Origin: Mycobacterium arosiense ATCC BAA-1401 = DSM 45069
Lineage (GTDB): Bacteria; Actinomycetota; Actinomycetes; Mycobacteriales; Mycobacteriaceae
Reading direction: 5' to 3'
Length of the DNA stretch: 64,000 nucleotides
NCBI RefSeq assembly: GCF_002086125.1
Contig: NZ_MVHG01000006.1
Coordinates: forward strand, 62,001 to 126,000
The notes under the pieces: generated by a model
Seen by the model: only the letters and a program-made list of their open reading frames with translations
Databases searched by the model: none
What the model was told of the DNA's origin: nothing
Position numbers and translations under genes: made by a program
Shown here: one piece after another, positions 38,594 through 50,413 of the stretch
Position numbering within the stretch: position 1 is the stretch's first letter
Layout: each line of letters begins with the position of its first letter

Positions 38594-38666
38594 GCCCCCT
38601 TAGCTCAGTCGGTAGAGCGTTTCCATGGTAAGGAAAAGGTCAACGGTTCGATTCCGTTAGGGGGCT
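38594..38666 (+). tRNA. tRNA-Thr (anticodon GGT)
   Basis: A full cloverleaf folds: acceptor GCCCCCT/AGGGGGC, D stem GCTC/GAGC, anticodon stem TTTCC/GGAAA around loop ATGGTAA (anticodon GGT), and T stem AACGG/CCGTT with TTCGATT. The discriminator base is T. CCA is not encoded. The tRNA-Met gene follows 53 nt later. Confidence 0.95.
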
Positions 38667-38719
38667 CGGCGGACGCCGAGCAGGCGTGGCGGCCCCGACC
38701 CCACCAAGGGGTGGCCCGA

Positions 38720-38793
<74 letters not shown>

Positions 38794-38837
38794 CAACACA
38801 ACAGCACTGCCTTATTTCAGGAATCGAGAGAACCGTC

Positions 38838-39005
38838 ATGGCTTCCAGTACCGATGTACGGCCGAAGATCACTTTGGCCTGCGAGGTGTGCAAGCACCGC
38901 AACTACATCACCAAGAAAAACCGTCGGAACGACCCGGACCGACTGGAGCTGAAGAAGTTCTGCCCCAACTGCGGTAAGCACCAGGCGCATCGGGAGACAC
39001 GCTAG
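38838..39005 (+). CDS. rpmG2: 50S ribosomal protein L33 (zinc-binding form)
   Basis: 55 residues, too short for many gene finders but unmistakable. [17 protein letters not shown] and [14 protein letters not shown] give the two CxxC pairs that bind zinc. This is the C+ form of L33; many mycobacteria also have a zinc-free version elsewhere, switched under zinc starvation. It follows tRNA-Met by 44 nt and precedes hadA, matching the M. tuberculosis order. Confidence 0.96.
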
Positions 39006-39053
39006 CGGCCACCCGCGGGCGTTTACTCCGATTGACTAGGTAGTTTAAGAACC

Positions 39054-39533
39054 GTGCCGTTAACTCCAAGCATCGTCGGGATGCACTATCGCTACCCCGA
39101 TCATTACGAGGTGGAGCGGGAGAAGATCCGCGAATACGCGACGGCGGTGCAAAACGACGACGCCTGGTATTTCGAGGAGAAGGCGGCCGCCGAACTCGGC
39201 TACAAGGGCCTGATCGCGCCGTTGACATTCGTCTGCGTGTTCGGCTACCAGGCGCAGACGGCCTTCTTCAAGCACGCCAACGTCGCCGTCCACGACGCAC
39301 AGATCGTGCAGGTCGACCAGGTGCTGAAGTACTTCGCCCCGCTCGTCGCCGGGGACAGGCTCTACTGCGACGTCTATGTGGACTCGGTGCGTGTGTCGCA
39401 CGGCACCCAGATCATCGTCACCAAGAACGTCATCACCAACGAGGCCGGTGACGTCGTGCAAGAGACCTACACGACCCTGGCGGGCCGTGCCGGCGAGGAT
39501 GGAGAAGAGGGATTTTCTGATGCCACTGCGTGA
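39054..39533 (+). CDS. hadA: (3R)-hydroxyacyl-ACP dehydratase subunit HadA
   Basis: 159 residues from GTG 39054. MHYRYPDHYEVEREKIREYA and VQNDDAWYFEEKAAAELGYK are HadA signatures. It is the substrate-specifying, non-catalytic hot-dog-fold subunit of the FAS-II dehydratase that extends meromycolic chains. It pairs with HadB, whose start overlaps the hadA end by 14 nt. HadA is the target of thiacetazone and isoxyl after activation (Cys61 in M. tuberculosis); the matching FVCVFGYQ segment retains a Cys. Confidence 0.96.
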   Translation: MPLTPSIVGMHYRYPDHYEVEREKIREYATAVQNDDAWYFEEKAAAELGYKGLIAPLTFVCVFGYQAQTAFFKHANVAVHDAQIVQVDQVLKYFAPLVAGDRLYCDVYVDSVRVSHGTQIIVTKNVITNEAGDVVQETYTTLAGRAGEDGEEGFSDATA

Positions 39534-39948
39534 GTTCAGCTCGGTGAAGGTGGGTGACCAACTTCCGGAGAAGGTCTACCCGCTGACCCGCCAGGATCTG
39601 GTGAATTACGCGGGCGTCTCTGGTGACCTGAACCCGATCCACTGGGACGACGAAATGGCCAAGGTCGTCGGCCTGGACACCGCGATCGCGCACGGCATGC
39701 TCACGATGGGCATCGGCGGCGGCTACGTGACCGCGTGGATCGGTGACCCCGGCGCGGTGACCGAGTACAACGTGCGGTTCACCGCCGTGGTGCCGGTGCC
39801 CAACGACGGGAAGGGCGCCGAGCTGGTGTTCAACGGCCGGGTCAAGTCCGCCGACCCGGAGACCAAGTCCGTCACCATCGCGCTCACGGCCACCACCGGC
39901 GGCAAGAAGATCTTCGGCAGGGCCATCGCGTCCGCGACACTCGCCTAG
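39520..39948 (+). CDS. hadB: (3R)-hydroxyacyl-ACP dehydratase catalytic subunit HadB
   Basis: 142 residues. It is the catalytic partner of HadA and HadC. The active-site Asp36 and His41 sit in SGDLNPIHWDDEMAKVVGL at the same positions as in M. tuberculosis. The conserved AIAHGMLTMGIGGGY follows. It starts inside the hadA 3' end and ends 4 nt before hadC, so all three subunits are made from one transcript. The dehydratase acts on beta-hydroxyacyl-AcpM. Confidence 0.97.
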   Translation: MPLREFSSVKVGDQLPEKVYPLTRQDLVNYAGVSGDLNPIHWDDEMAKVVGLDTAIAHGMLTMGIGGGYVTAWIGDPGAVTEYNVRFTAVVPVPNDGKGAELVFNGRVKSADPETKSVTIALTATTGGKKIFGRAIASATLA

Positions 39949-39952
39949 GGCC

Positions 39953-40453
39953 ATGGCGCTCAAAACAGACATCAGGGGGATGATCTGGCGCTACCCCGAC
40001 TACTTCGTTGTGGGACGGGAACAACTGCGCCAGTTCGCGCTCGCCATCAAAAACCGCCACCCGGCCCACTTCGAGGAGGACGCCGCCGCCGAACTCGGCC
40101 ACGACGCGATCATCGCGCCGCTGACGTTCGGGACGATCTTCGCCAAGCTGGTCCAGCTGGATTTCTTCCGGCACGTCGACATCGGCATGGAGACGCTGGT
40201 GATCGTCCAGGTCGACCAGCGGTTCGTGTTCTCCAAGCCGATCAAGGCCGGCGACAAGCTGTGGGCCCGCATGGACATCCTGTCGGTGGACGAACGTTTC
40301 GGCGCCGACATCGTCGTCACCAAGAACATCTGCACCAACGACAAGGGTGAGGTGGTCCTGGAGGCGTACACCACGCTGATGGGCCAGTACGCCGACAACT
40401 CCGCGAACCTGCGCTGGGACTCGGAGTCCGGCCAGGTCGTCAGAACGGCGTAA
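39953..40453 (+). CDS. hadC: (3R)-hydroxyacyl-ACP dehydratase subunit HadC
   Basis: 166 residues, paralogous to HadA: MIWRYPDYFVVGREQLRQFA and AIKNRHPAHFEEDAAAELGH. HadBC acts on longer meromycolate intermediates than HadAB. It lies 4 nt after hadB. The 3' end is followed by the promoter and leader region of tRNA-Trp. Confidence 0.96.
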   Translation: MALKTDIRGMIWRYPDYFVVGREQLRQFALAIKNRHPAHFEEDAAAELGHDAIIAPLTFGTIFAKLVQLDFFRHVDIGMETLVIVQVDQRFVFSKPIKAGDKLWARMDILSVDERFGADIVVTKNICTNDKGEVVLEAYTTLMGQYADNSANLRWDSESGQVVRTA

Positions 40454-40510
40454 TTAGTATCTGACTCTCGCGTCGATGTACACTCGGTCCTCGGGGTTTT
40501 CCCAGCATTA

Positions 40511-40547
40511 GCGCGCTTTCCGTGAGTCGAGCAATCGGAAGGCGCGC
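40511..40547 (+). terminator. Long hairpin after hadC, upstream of tRNA-Trp
   Basis: Arms GCGCGCTTTCCG (40511-40522) and CGGAAGGCGCGC (40536-40547) pair over 12 positions with one G-T, around a 13-nt loop. No T-run follows. A -10-like TACACT at 40479-40484 lies upstream, so the hairpin may be in the tRNA-Trp leader instead of, or as well as, ending the had transcript. Confidence 0.45.
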
Positions 40548-40597
40548 GTGTCATGTAAGCCCCGGTAGGTAAGCGCAGGTTGGCCTGCCAACCGCGA

Positions 40598-40670
<73 letters not shown>

Positions 40671-40762
40671 CTGATGGCGTACGTCCTGGCATGGTGGACA
40701 CTGGAAGAACGTTCCCACCACCGGCGGGATGATTCGCGAAGTAACAAACAAAGGAGCATGCG

Positions 40763-41212
40763 GTGAGCGACGAAGGCGACGTTGCCAACGACGCCGCAAG
40801 CGACGGCACTGACAAAGAGGACGGCCGCGCGAGCGGCGGTCGGACGGCGGTGGTGACGCGGCCCCAGCGCCCCACGGGCAAGCGGTCCCGGCAACGAGCT
40901 GCCGAGGCGGGCGAAGACGCCGAATCGCCGGACGCCGTCGGTGCCGCGACGCCGGAGAAGGCCAAAAGGGGCGCCAAGGCCAAGAAGGCCGCCAAATCCA
41001 AGAAAGCGGGCGACCACCCGGTCAACCCCTTCGTGTTCGTCTACAACTACCTCAAGCAGGTCGTTGCGGAGATGCGGAAGGTCATTTGGCCCAACCGCAA
41101 GCAGATGCTCACGTACACCTCCGTTGTGCTGGCTTTTTTGGCCTTCATGGTGGCGCTGGTCGGCCTGGCGGATTTCGGCCTGACCAAGCTGGTGCTGTTG
41201 GTGTTCGGCTGA
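40763..41212 (+). CDS. secE: Preprotein translocase subunit SecE
   Basis: 149 residues from GTG 40763, with AAAGGAG upstream. The C-terminal ~60 residues are the SecE core: [20 protein letters not shown] and one membrane helix ([20 protein letters not shown]). The N-terminal ~80 residues are hydrophilic, rich in Asp, Glu, Lys and Ala, and probably disordered; this extension is normal for mycobacteria. SecE clamps SecY in the general secretion channel. Confidence 0.95.
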   Translation: MSDEGDVANDAASDGTDKEDGRASGGRTAVVTRPQRPTGKRSRQRAAEAGEDAESPDAVGAATPEKAKRGAKAKKAAKSKKAGDHPVNPFVFVYNYLKQVVAEMRKVIWPNRKQMLTYTSVVLAFLAFMVALVGLADFGLTKLVLLVFG

Positions 41213-41238
41213 GCGAGCGACGCCGCTTTTGAATGTGA

Positions 41239-42003
<765 letters not shown>

Positions 42004-42085
42004 TGGTGGTGATCGCAAGCGCGGCGAAGCCGGGCGCGGCGGGTCACCACCATCAAACCCAGTCAGGAAGGAACAGCACACTCTC

Positions 42086-42514
42086 ATGGCTCCGAAGAAG
42101 AAAGTCGTCGGGCTGATCAAGCTCCAGATCCAGGCGGGGCAGGCCAACCCGGCGCCGCCGGTCGGGCCCGCGCTCGGTCAGCACGGCGTCAACATCATGG
42201 AGTTCTGCAAGGCGTACAACGCCGCCACGGAGAACCAGCGCGGCCAGGTCATCCCGGTGGAGATCACGGTCTACGAGGACCGCAGCTTCACCTTCGCGCT
42301 CAAGACGCCGCCCGCCGCCAAGCTGCTGCTCAAGGCGGCGGGTGTGGGCAAGGGCTCGGCCGAGCCGCACAAGAACAAGGTCGCCAAGGTCAGCTGGGAT
42401 CAGCTCAAGGAGATCGCAGAGACGAAGAAGGCCGATCTGAACGCCAACGACATCGACGCGGCCGCCAAGATCATCGCCGGCACCGCCCGGTCGATGGGCA
42501 TCACCGTCGAGTAA
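42086..42514 (+). CDS. rplK: 50S ribosomal protein L11
   Basis: 142 residues. The N-terminal [20 protein letters not shown] and the C-terminal rRNA-binding segment with [20 protein letters not shown] are diagnostic. L11 forms the GTPase-associated centre with 23S rRNA. It is 82 bp after nusG and 76 bp before rplA on the same strand. Confidence 0.98.
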   Translation: MAPKKKVVGLIKLQIQAGQANPAPPVGPALGQHGVNIMEFCKAYNAATENQRGQVIPVEITVYEDRSFTFALKTPPAAKLLLKAAGVGKGSAEPHKNKVAKVSWDQLKEIAETKKADLNANDIDAAAKIIAGTARSMGITVE

Positions 42515-42590
42515 TACCCGCACCACCACCGTGGGAGGGCCAGCTTCGGCCCGCTTAACAACCACGACCCAACACAGATTGGATGAGCAA

Positions 42591-43298
<708 letters not shown>

Positions 43299-43319
43299 TT
43301 CCTTCCGCCGAACAGACGT

Positions 43320-43355
43320 AAAAGCCCCCGTTTCCGCGGCGTGTTGGGGCCTTTT
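43320..43355. terminator. Bidirectional hairpin terminator between rplA and the ECF sigma gene
   Basis: AAAAGCCCC (43320-43328) pairs with GGGGCCTTTT (43346-43355) with one bulge, giving a GC stem with an A-tract before and a T-tract after. That is the form of a terminator working for both convergent transcripts. The loop is about 17 nt. Confidence 0.6.
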
Positions 43356-43370
43356 GCGTCTGCTCGCGAG

Positions 43371-44603
43371 TCAAAGATAACCCCCGCACTCGGCGATGCG
43401 CCGCCGCAGGAACTCGCGGCCCGGGTCGGATCCGCCTGCCTCCAACGCGATTCGATACCAGGTGAGCGCGTCGGCGGGTCTGCCCGCGCGCCGCAGGAGG
43501 TCGGCGCGCACGGTCGCGCCCAGATTGGAGCGGGCCAGCCGCGGGTCGTTTGCCACCTTGTCCAGGGCGGCCAGGCCGGCGTCGGGGCCATCGCGAAATC
43601 CGACGGCCAGCGCCCGGTTGGCGGCCACCACCGGCGAGTCGGTCAGCGCGAGCAGCCGGTCGTAGGCGGCGCAGATGGTGACCCAGTCGGTCTGCTCCCA
43701 GGACGGTGCCGTCGCGTGCAGCGCCGCGATCACCGCCTGCGGCAGATAGGGGCCCGTCGAGCCCTGGGCGTGACGCAACCGCTCAAGACCGCGCGCCATG
43801 CGGCCCCGGTCCCAGCGGCGCCGGTCCTGGTCCTCGAGCGGCACCAACATCCCCGCGTCGTCCACCCGGGTCGTGCGCCGCGAATCGTGCAGCAGCATCA
43901 GGGCGGACAACGCGTGCGCCTCCGGCTCGTGGGGCAGCAGCGCGCACAACTCCCCGCCCAGCCGGATCCCTTCGTCGCACAAATCGTCGCGGACGGCCGA
44001 CGGGCCCGCGGTCGACCAATAGCCCTCAGTGAAAACCGAATAGACGCAACCGAACACGTGCGGTGTGCGCTCCGGCAGCAACTCGGGAGGCGGGACCCGC
44101 AGCGGGATATTGGCGTGCCGAATCTTGTTCTTGGCGCGCGTGATCCGCTGACCGATCGCCGTCTCGGTCTGCAGTAGCGCACGGGCGATCTCGCCGACGG
44201 TCAGCCCCGACACCAGTCGCAGCGTGAGGGCCAATTGCGACTGCCGGTCCAGCGCCGGGTGGGCGCAGGTGAACATCATCCGCACCTCGTCGTCGCGAAC
44301 CGGATGCGGTTCGGTGTGATCGGTGCGGGCCCGAATGGCCCGAATGTCGTCGATCACCGCCGCCAATTCCTTTCCGGGGCGCGCGGACTCGCGGCGCAAC
44401 CGATCCCGGGCGCGGTTACGGCCGACGGTCACCAACCACCCACCGGGGTTGGCGGGCACCCCGTCGCGCGTCCAGGTGCGCAGCGCTTCGGCGCAGGCCT
44501 CCTGGACGGCGTCCTCGGCGACGGCGAGGTCACCCGACCACCGCGCGAGCGCGGCCACGGCCGGTCCCCATTCCCGGCGGAAGACGCCGTCCAGGTCGGC
44601 CAT
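43371..44603 (-). CDS. ECF sigma factor with C-terminal helical (TPR-like) extension, ECF42 type
   Basis: 410 residues. Sigma region 2 (about 5-70, with SGDLAVAEDAVQEACAEALR) and region 4 (about 110-165, LRLVSGLTVGEIARALLQTE) are followed by a ~230-residue helical domain of the DUF6596 type. This matches the ECF42 group, which lacks a classical anti-sigma factor and is partnered with DGPF/YCII proteins. The DGPF gene lies just upstream, ending 3 nt before this start. Target promoters are unknown. Confidence 0.88.
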   Translation of the reverse strand: MADLDGVFRREWGPAVAALARWSGDLAVAEDAVQEACAEALRTWTRDGVPANPGGWLVTVGRNRARDRLRRESARPGKELAAVIDDIRAIRARTDHTEPHPVRDDEVRMMFTCAHPALDRQSQLALTLRLVSGLTVGEIARALLQTETAIGQRITRAKNKIRHANIPLRVPPPELLPERTPHVFGCVYSVFTEGYWSTAGPSAVRDDLCDEGIRLGGELCALLPHEPEAHALSALMLLHDSRRTTRVDDAGMLVPLEDQDRRRWDRGRMARGLERLRHAQGSTGPYLPQAVIAALHATAPSWEQTDWVTICAAYDRLLALTDSPVVAANRALAVGFRDGPDAGLAALDKVANDPRLARSNLGATVRADLLRRAGRPADALTWYRIALEAGGSDPGREFLRRRIAECGGYL

Positions 44604-44606
44604 CGG

Positions 44607-45305
44607 CTACAGGCCGGAGACGCCTGCCAGCTGGCGCAGTTGCACGGTCGAGGCGGGGATCATCGAGGCGATCTTGACGGCCTCGTCGCGATCGGAGGCG
44701 CTCAGCAAATAGAATCCGGTGGCGATCTCGGCGCCCTCGACGTATGGCCCGTCGGTGATGAGGATCTCGCCGTCGCGCACCCGGACCGTCGTCGCCGTGG
44801 ACCGGTCGTGCAGCGCCGCACCGCCGATCACCCGATCACCAACGGCGGCGTGCAGGTCCGCGTGCTTGGCCGCCACCGCCTCCCACTCCGGCGTGCCCGG
44901 GGTGTGGGCCGATTCGGCCGGCTCCAACAGCAGCGCGAGCCAGTCGTTGCCGGTCAGCTTGCGCGACTGCTCGATCGAGTGGACCACCGGCCACAGCTCG
45001 ACCGCCCCGAACGTGGCGACCGGGATGTCGCGGGCCAGCGTGAGCGCTTCGTCCAGGTTCTCCGCTTCGAAGATGTAGTAGCCGCACGCGACCTCGGCGG
45101 CCTCCGCGAAGGGACCATCGGTGACCACCGGCGCATCCGGACCGCCGCTGATAACCACCGCGGCCGCGGCGGGCGCCAGCGCGTCACCGGCTTTGATCGC
45201 CGTGCCGGCCTTGGCGTGGAAGCTCTCCCATGCCGCCATCGCGGCGGCGGCATCCTCGGGCGCGCGGTCTTGCTCTGGACTGATCAACAGCGCGAAATAC
45301 TGCAT
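44607..45305 (-). CDS. Tandem DGPF/YCII-domain protein, partner of the ECF sigma factor
   Basis: 232 residues from ATG 45305 with a GGAGG site upstream. Two YCII-like domains in tandem are evident: the first has VTDGPFAEAAEVACGYYIFE (the DGPF motif) and the second ITDGPYVEGAEIATGFYLLS. Each is about 110 residues. The protein is the standard genetic partner of ECF42 sigma factors. Its biochemical role is not established; a signal-sensing or enzymatic role has been suggested. It is the first gene of the two-gene unit. Confidence 0.87.
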   Translation of the reverse strand: MQYFALLISPEQDRAPEDAAAAMAAWESFHAKAGTAIKAGDALAPAAAAVVISGGPDAPVVTDGPFAEAAEVACGYYIFEAENLDEALTLARDIPVATFGAVELWPVVHSIEQSRKLTGNDWLALLLEPAESAHTPGTPEWEAVAAKHADLHAAVGDRVIGGAALHDRSTATTVRVRDGEILITDGPYVEGAEIATGFYLLSASDRDEAVKIASMIPASTVQLRQLAGVSGL

Positions 45306-45399
45306 TTTCGTCACCTCCGGTATTGAGCGAAGCCGTGTGCTCCACTCTCTACCTACTCGACGAACCGCGCAGCGCCAATCCGACAGGCGCTGCAAAAAC

Positions 45400-46296
45400 T
45401 CAGGCGGCCGCGCCCGGCTTGAGGTAGGTGACCAGGCTGACGTCGAGCATTTCCTCGGTGAAGTAGTGCTCGCAGCCGCGGAGGTACTTGATGTAGCGGT
45501 TGTAGACCTCTTCGGAGGTGACCTCGATGGCCTTGTCCCGGTTCGACTCCAGCGTGTCGCTCCAGATGTGCAGCGTCTTGATGTAGTGCGGCCGTAGTGA
45601 AAGCGGTTCGGGCACAACAAATCCCGCCTTCTCGCCGTGATCGACCATCATCTGGGTGGACGGCAGCCGCCCGCCCGGGAAGATCTCGGTGACGATGAAC
45701 TTGATGAACCGCGCCGTCTCGAAGCTCAGCTTCTTGCCGCGGGCCGCCAGGTCATACGGGTGGTAGCTGACGCTGCTCTGGACGGTCATCCGGCCGTCGT
45801 CGGGCATGATGTCGTAGGTCCGCTTGAAGAAGTCGTCGTAGTTCTCGTGGCCGAAGTGCTCGAAGGCCTCGATCGACACGATGCGGTCCACGGGCTCGGT
45901 GAAGTCCTCCCAGTTCTGCAGGCGGACCTCCCGCGAGCGGTTGCTGTCGATGGAACCGAGCAACGCTTTGGCGCGGGCGTGCTGGTTCTTGGACAACGTC
46001 AGGCCGATGACGTTGACGTCGAACCGCTCGACGGCGCGCTTCATGGTGGAACCCCACCCGCAGCCGATGTCGAGCAGCGTCATGCCCGGTTTGAGGTCCA
46101 GCTTGTCCAGGTTCAGGTCGATCTTGGCGTACTGGGCCTCTTCCAGGCTCATGTCGTCCCGCTCGAAGTAGGCGCAGCTGTAGATCCGGGACGGGTCCTG
46201 GAACAGGCCGAAGAAGTCGTCGGAGACGTCGTAATGGGCCTGGATGTCTTCCGAACGCGTCCGCGTCTTCGTCGGGCTAGTCGGTTGCTCAGCCAT
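45400..46296 (-). CDS. mmaA4: Hydroxymycolate synthase MmaA4
   Basis: 298 residues from ATG 46296. Nearly every segment matches MmaA4 as I recall it: [20 protein letters not shown] at the N-terminus, SAM motif [58 protein letters not shown] and the C-terminal [11 protein letters not shown]. MmaA4 adds a methyl and a hydroxyl group at the distal position of meromycolate, the precursor of keto and methoxy mycolates. It lies downstream of mmaA1 on the minus strand, with a 139-bp gap. An ATG at 46326 adds ten residues. Confidence 0.94.
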   Translation of the reverse strand: MAEQPTSPTKTRTRSEDIQAHYDVSDDFFGLFQDPSRIYSCAYFERDDMSLEEAQYAKIDLNLDKLDLKPGMTLLDIGCGWGSTMKRAVERFDVNVIGLTLSKNQHARAKALLGSIDSNRSREVRLQNWEDFTEPVDRIVSIEAFEHFGHENYDDFFKRTYDIMPDDGRMTVQSSVSYHPYDLAARGKKLSFETARFIKFIVTEIFPGGRLPSTQMMVDHGEKAGFVVPEPLSLRPHYIKTLHIWSDTLESNRDKAIEVTSEEVYNRYIKYLRGCEHYFTEEMLDVSLVTYLKPGAAA

Positions 46297-46504
46297 TTTC
46301 GTCCTGTTCTCCTGGATGAGATTCACTTCCTACAACCCGCGCACGCATCGAGGGTCGAGGTTGACCAGCAACGATACCCAACGTCAAGGCGTGATTCGTA
46401 GACGGTGCAAGTGCGCGTCGCGGACCCGACCGCGGACCCGAAGTCTACTTTTCCAAGGCGACTGGTCGACGTCCACCCAGCCTTAACGGAACGCGCGCCG
46501 GCCG

Positions 46505-48358
<1,854 letters not shown>

Positions 48359-48359
<1 letters not shown>

Positions 48360-49702
48360 CAGACCTCGACGTCCGAGGAGTGCTCGCGGCTGACCTCGAC
48401 CATGAAGTTGGCGAAATATCCCGTCAGTTGCGGATCCGACATCATCTGCCATTTCGGTGCCAGCAACTTCATGTACCGCTCGACGTAGAGGAATTGCTTG
48501 CCGATCAGCACCAGCTCGCGGGGGAGCTTGACGTCGTAGGCGTCGGCCAGCGCCGACAGCTGCCGCCCGATGTCGGCGTACGACATGTCGCCGAGGGTCG
48601 ACATGGTCAACGGGGTGGCGAAGCGCTCCAGGTCCTTGGCGGCCTGGGCCTCCGGCTTCATGGTGCCGACGGCACCCATCAGCACCACGATCTTGCCCGC
48701 CGCGGCGTGGTCCTTCTTGACCAGCAGCGCGTACACCAGCTCGCGCAGCAGCCAGCGGGTGCGCGGATCGATGCGGCCCATGATCCCGAAGTCGAAGAAG
48801 ACGATGCGGCCCGCCTCGTCGACGTAGAGGTTGCCGGCGTGCAGGTCGCCGTGGAACAGCCCGTGCCGCAGCCCGCCCTCGAACAACGAGAACAGCAGCG
48901 CCTTCACCAGTTCGATGCCGTCGAACCCGGCCTTGCGGATGGCGGCGACGTCGTCGATGCGGATGCCGTGCACCCGCTCCATCGTCAGCACCCGGTCGCT
49001 GGTGAAGTCCCAGAACACCTGCGGCACCCGGATGTTGCGGCCGAGCGGGGAGGCGTGCAGGTGGGACACCCACGCCTCCATCGACTGCGCCTCCAGCCGG
49101 AAGTTCAGCTCCTCGGCCAGGTTGTCGGAGAAGTCGGCGACCACGTCTTGCGCCGAAAGCCGGCGACCCAGCTTGGCCAGTTCGACGGCCTGGGCGAAAC
49201 GCTTGAGGATCTGCAGGTCGGCCGCGACCCGGCGCCGGATACCCGGGCGCTGAATCTTGACGACGACCTCCTCGCCGGTGTGCAGGGTGGCGTAGTGCAC
49301 CTGCGCGATGGACGCCGACGCGAACGGCGTCTCGTCCCATTTGGCGAACAACTCCGACGGGTCGCCGCCGAGATCCTCGACGAAAAGCTTGTGCACTTCC
49401 TCGGAGTCGGCGGGCGGCACCCGGTCGAGCAGGCCGCGGAATTCGCGGGACAACGATTCGCCGAACGCCCCGGGGCTGGACGCGATGATCTGTCCGAACT
49501 TGACGTACGTCGGCCCCAGGTCGGCGAAGGTCTGCGGGAGCTGCTTGATCACCTTCTGCTGCCACGGGCCGCGGCCCGGCAGCTTGGCGACGATGCGAGC
49601 GGCGGTGCGGGTGACCTGCCAACCTGTCGCGGCAACCCGGGCGGCTTCGACCGGCAACGGCACCCGGTCGAGCTTGGCCCCCTTATGTTTGGTAGAGCTC
49701 AT
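48359..49702 (-). CDS. UbiB/ABC1/ADCK-type atypical kinase (Rv0647c-like)
   Basis: 447 residues from ATG 49702. ABC1 family signatures are PTYVKFGQIIASSPGAFGES near 70, FASASIAQVHYATLHTGEEV near 143 (the Ala-rich replacement of the P-loop), KIQRPGIRRR, GLFHGDLHAGNLYVDEAGRI near 300 and VFFDFGIMGRID. In quinone-making bacteria these proteins support lipid or quinone metabolism through ATPase activity. Here the link to lipG and mmaA suggests a lipid role, by context only. Confidence 0.9.
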
Positions 49703-49743
49703 CTGAGCAGTGTGCCAAATGGGCACGGATGAGTCCCAATCCT

Positions 49744-50358
49744 TCACCCCGGGTGCTCACCGCTTGCGCTGCGTGTCCAAGGCTGCACCCAGCCCTCGAT
49801 CGCCCAGCCCTCCCGCGCGGCGATCAACTCGTACATGGTGGCGCCGTCGGTCGTCTCCCGGACGATGTCGGCGTGCCCGGCGTGCCGGGCCAGCTCGTTG
49901 ATCACGTGCAGGATCACCCAGCGCACCGACCAGGCCTGCTGGTCCTTGGGAAACCACGGGATGTCGCGTGGGACGGGCACCGCGGCGTCCAAGTCGGCCG
50001 ACTCGACCAGCCGCAGCGATGCCGCGTTCTGGGCCTCGAAGGCTCCCAGCAGCCCGGCCAGCGTCTCGTCGGGCCGCATCACGTGCTGGTCGGCGAACTC
50101 GGCGGCGATCTGATCGAACGGTCGGGGGTCCTTCGGCGGGGCGCCGGGGGCGGCGGCCACCCGCGCCATCCAGCTGCGCTGCATGCCGGTGGCGTGCTTG
50201 ATCAGACCGCCGATCGACAGCGCGCTGGCCGAGGGCGTCGCACGCGCCTGGTCGTCGGTGAGGCCATGGCTGACCGCGAAATACGCGCTCTGGTGATAGG
50301 CCAGAAACTCGCGCAGGGCGCTGCGTTCGTCGGCCACCGGCGGGGCGAGGGCGGGCAT
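49744..50358 (-). CDS. DinB-like DUF664 protein
   Basis: 204 residues of the DinB/mycothiol-transferase four-helix fold. SIGGLIKHATGMQRSWMARV carries the first metal-type His, and RWVILHVINELARHAGHADI the second HxxxH pair. Some members are mycothiol-dependent transferases, others have no known function. It is divergent from the GH38 gene, with 55 bp between starts. Confidence 0.83.
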   Translation of the reverse strand: MPALAPPVADERSALREFLAYHQSAYFAVSHGLTDDQARATPSASALSIGGLIKHATGMQRSWMARVAAAPGAPPKDPRPFDQIAAEFADQHVMRPDETLAGLLGAFEAQNAASLRLVESADLDAAVPVPRDIPWFPKDQQAWSVRWVILHVINELARHAGHADIVRETTDGATMYELIAAREGWAIEGWVQPWTRSASGEHPG

Positions 50359-50413
50359 TGGTCGATCCTAGGTCTTTCGCGCCGTAAGGTGCGGGGATGC
50401 AGGTGGTTTCGGC

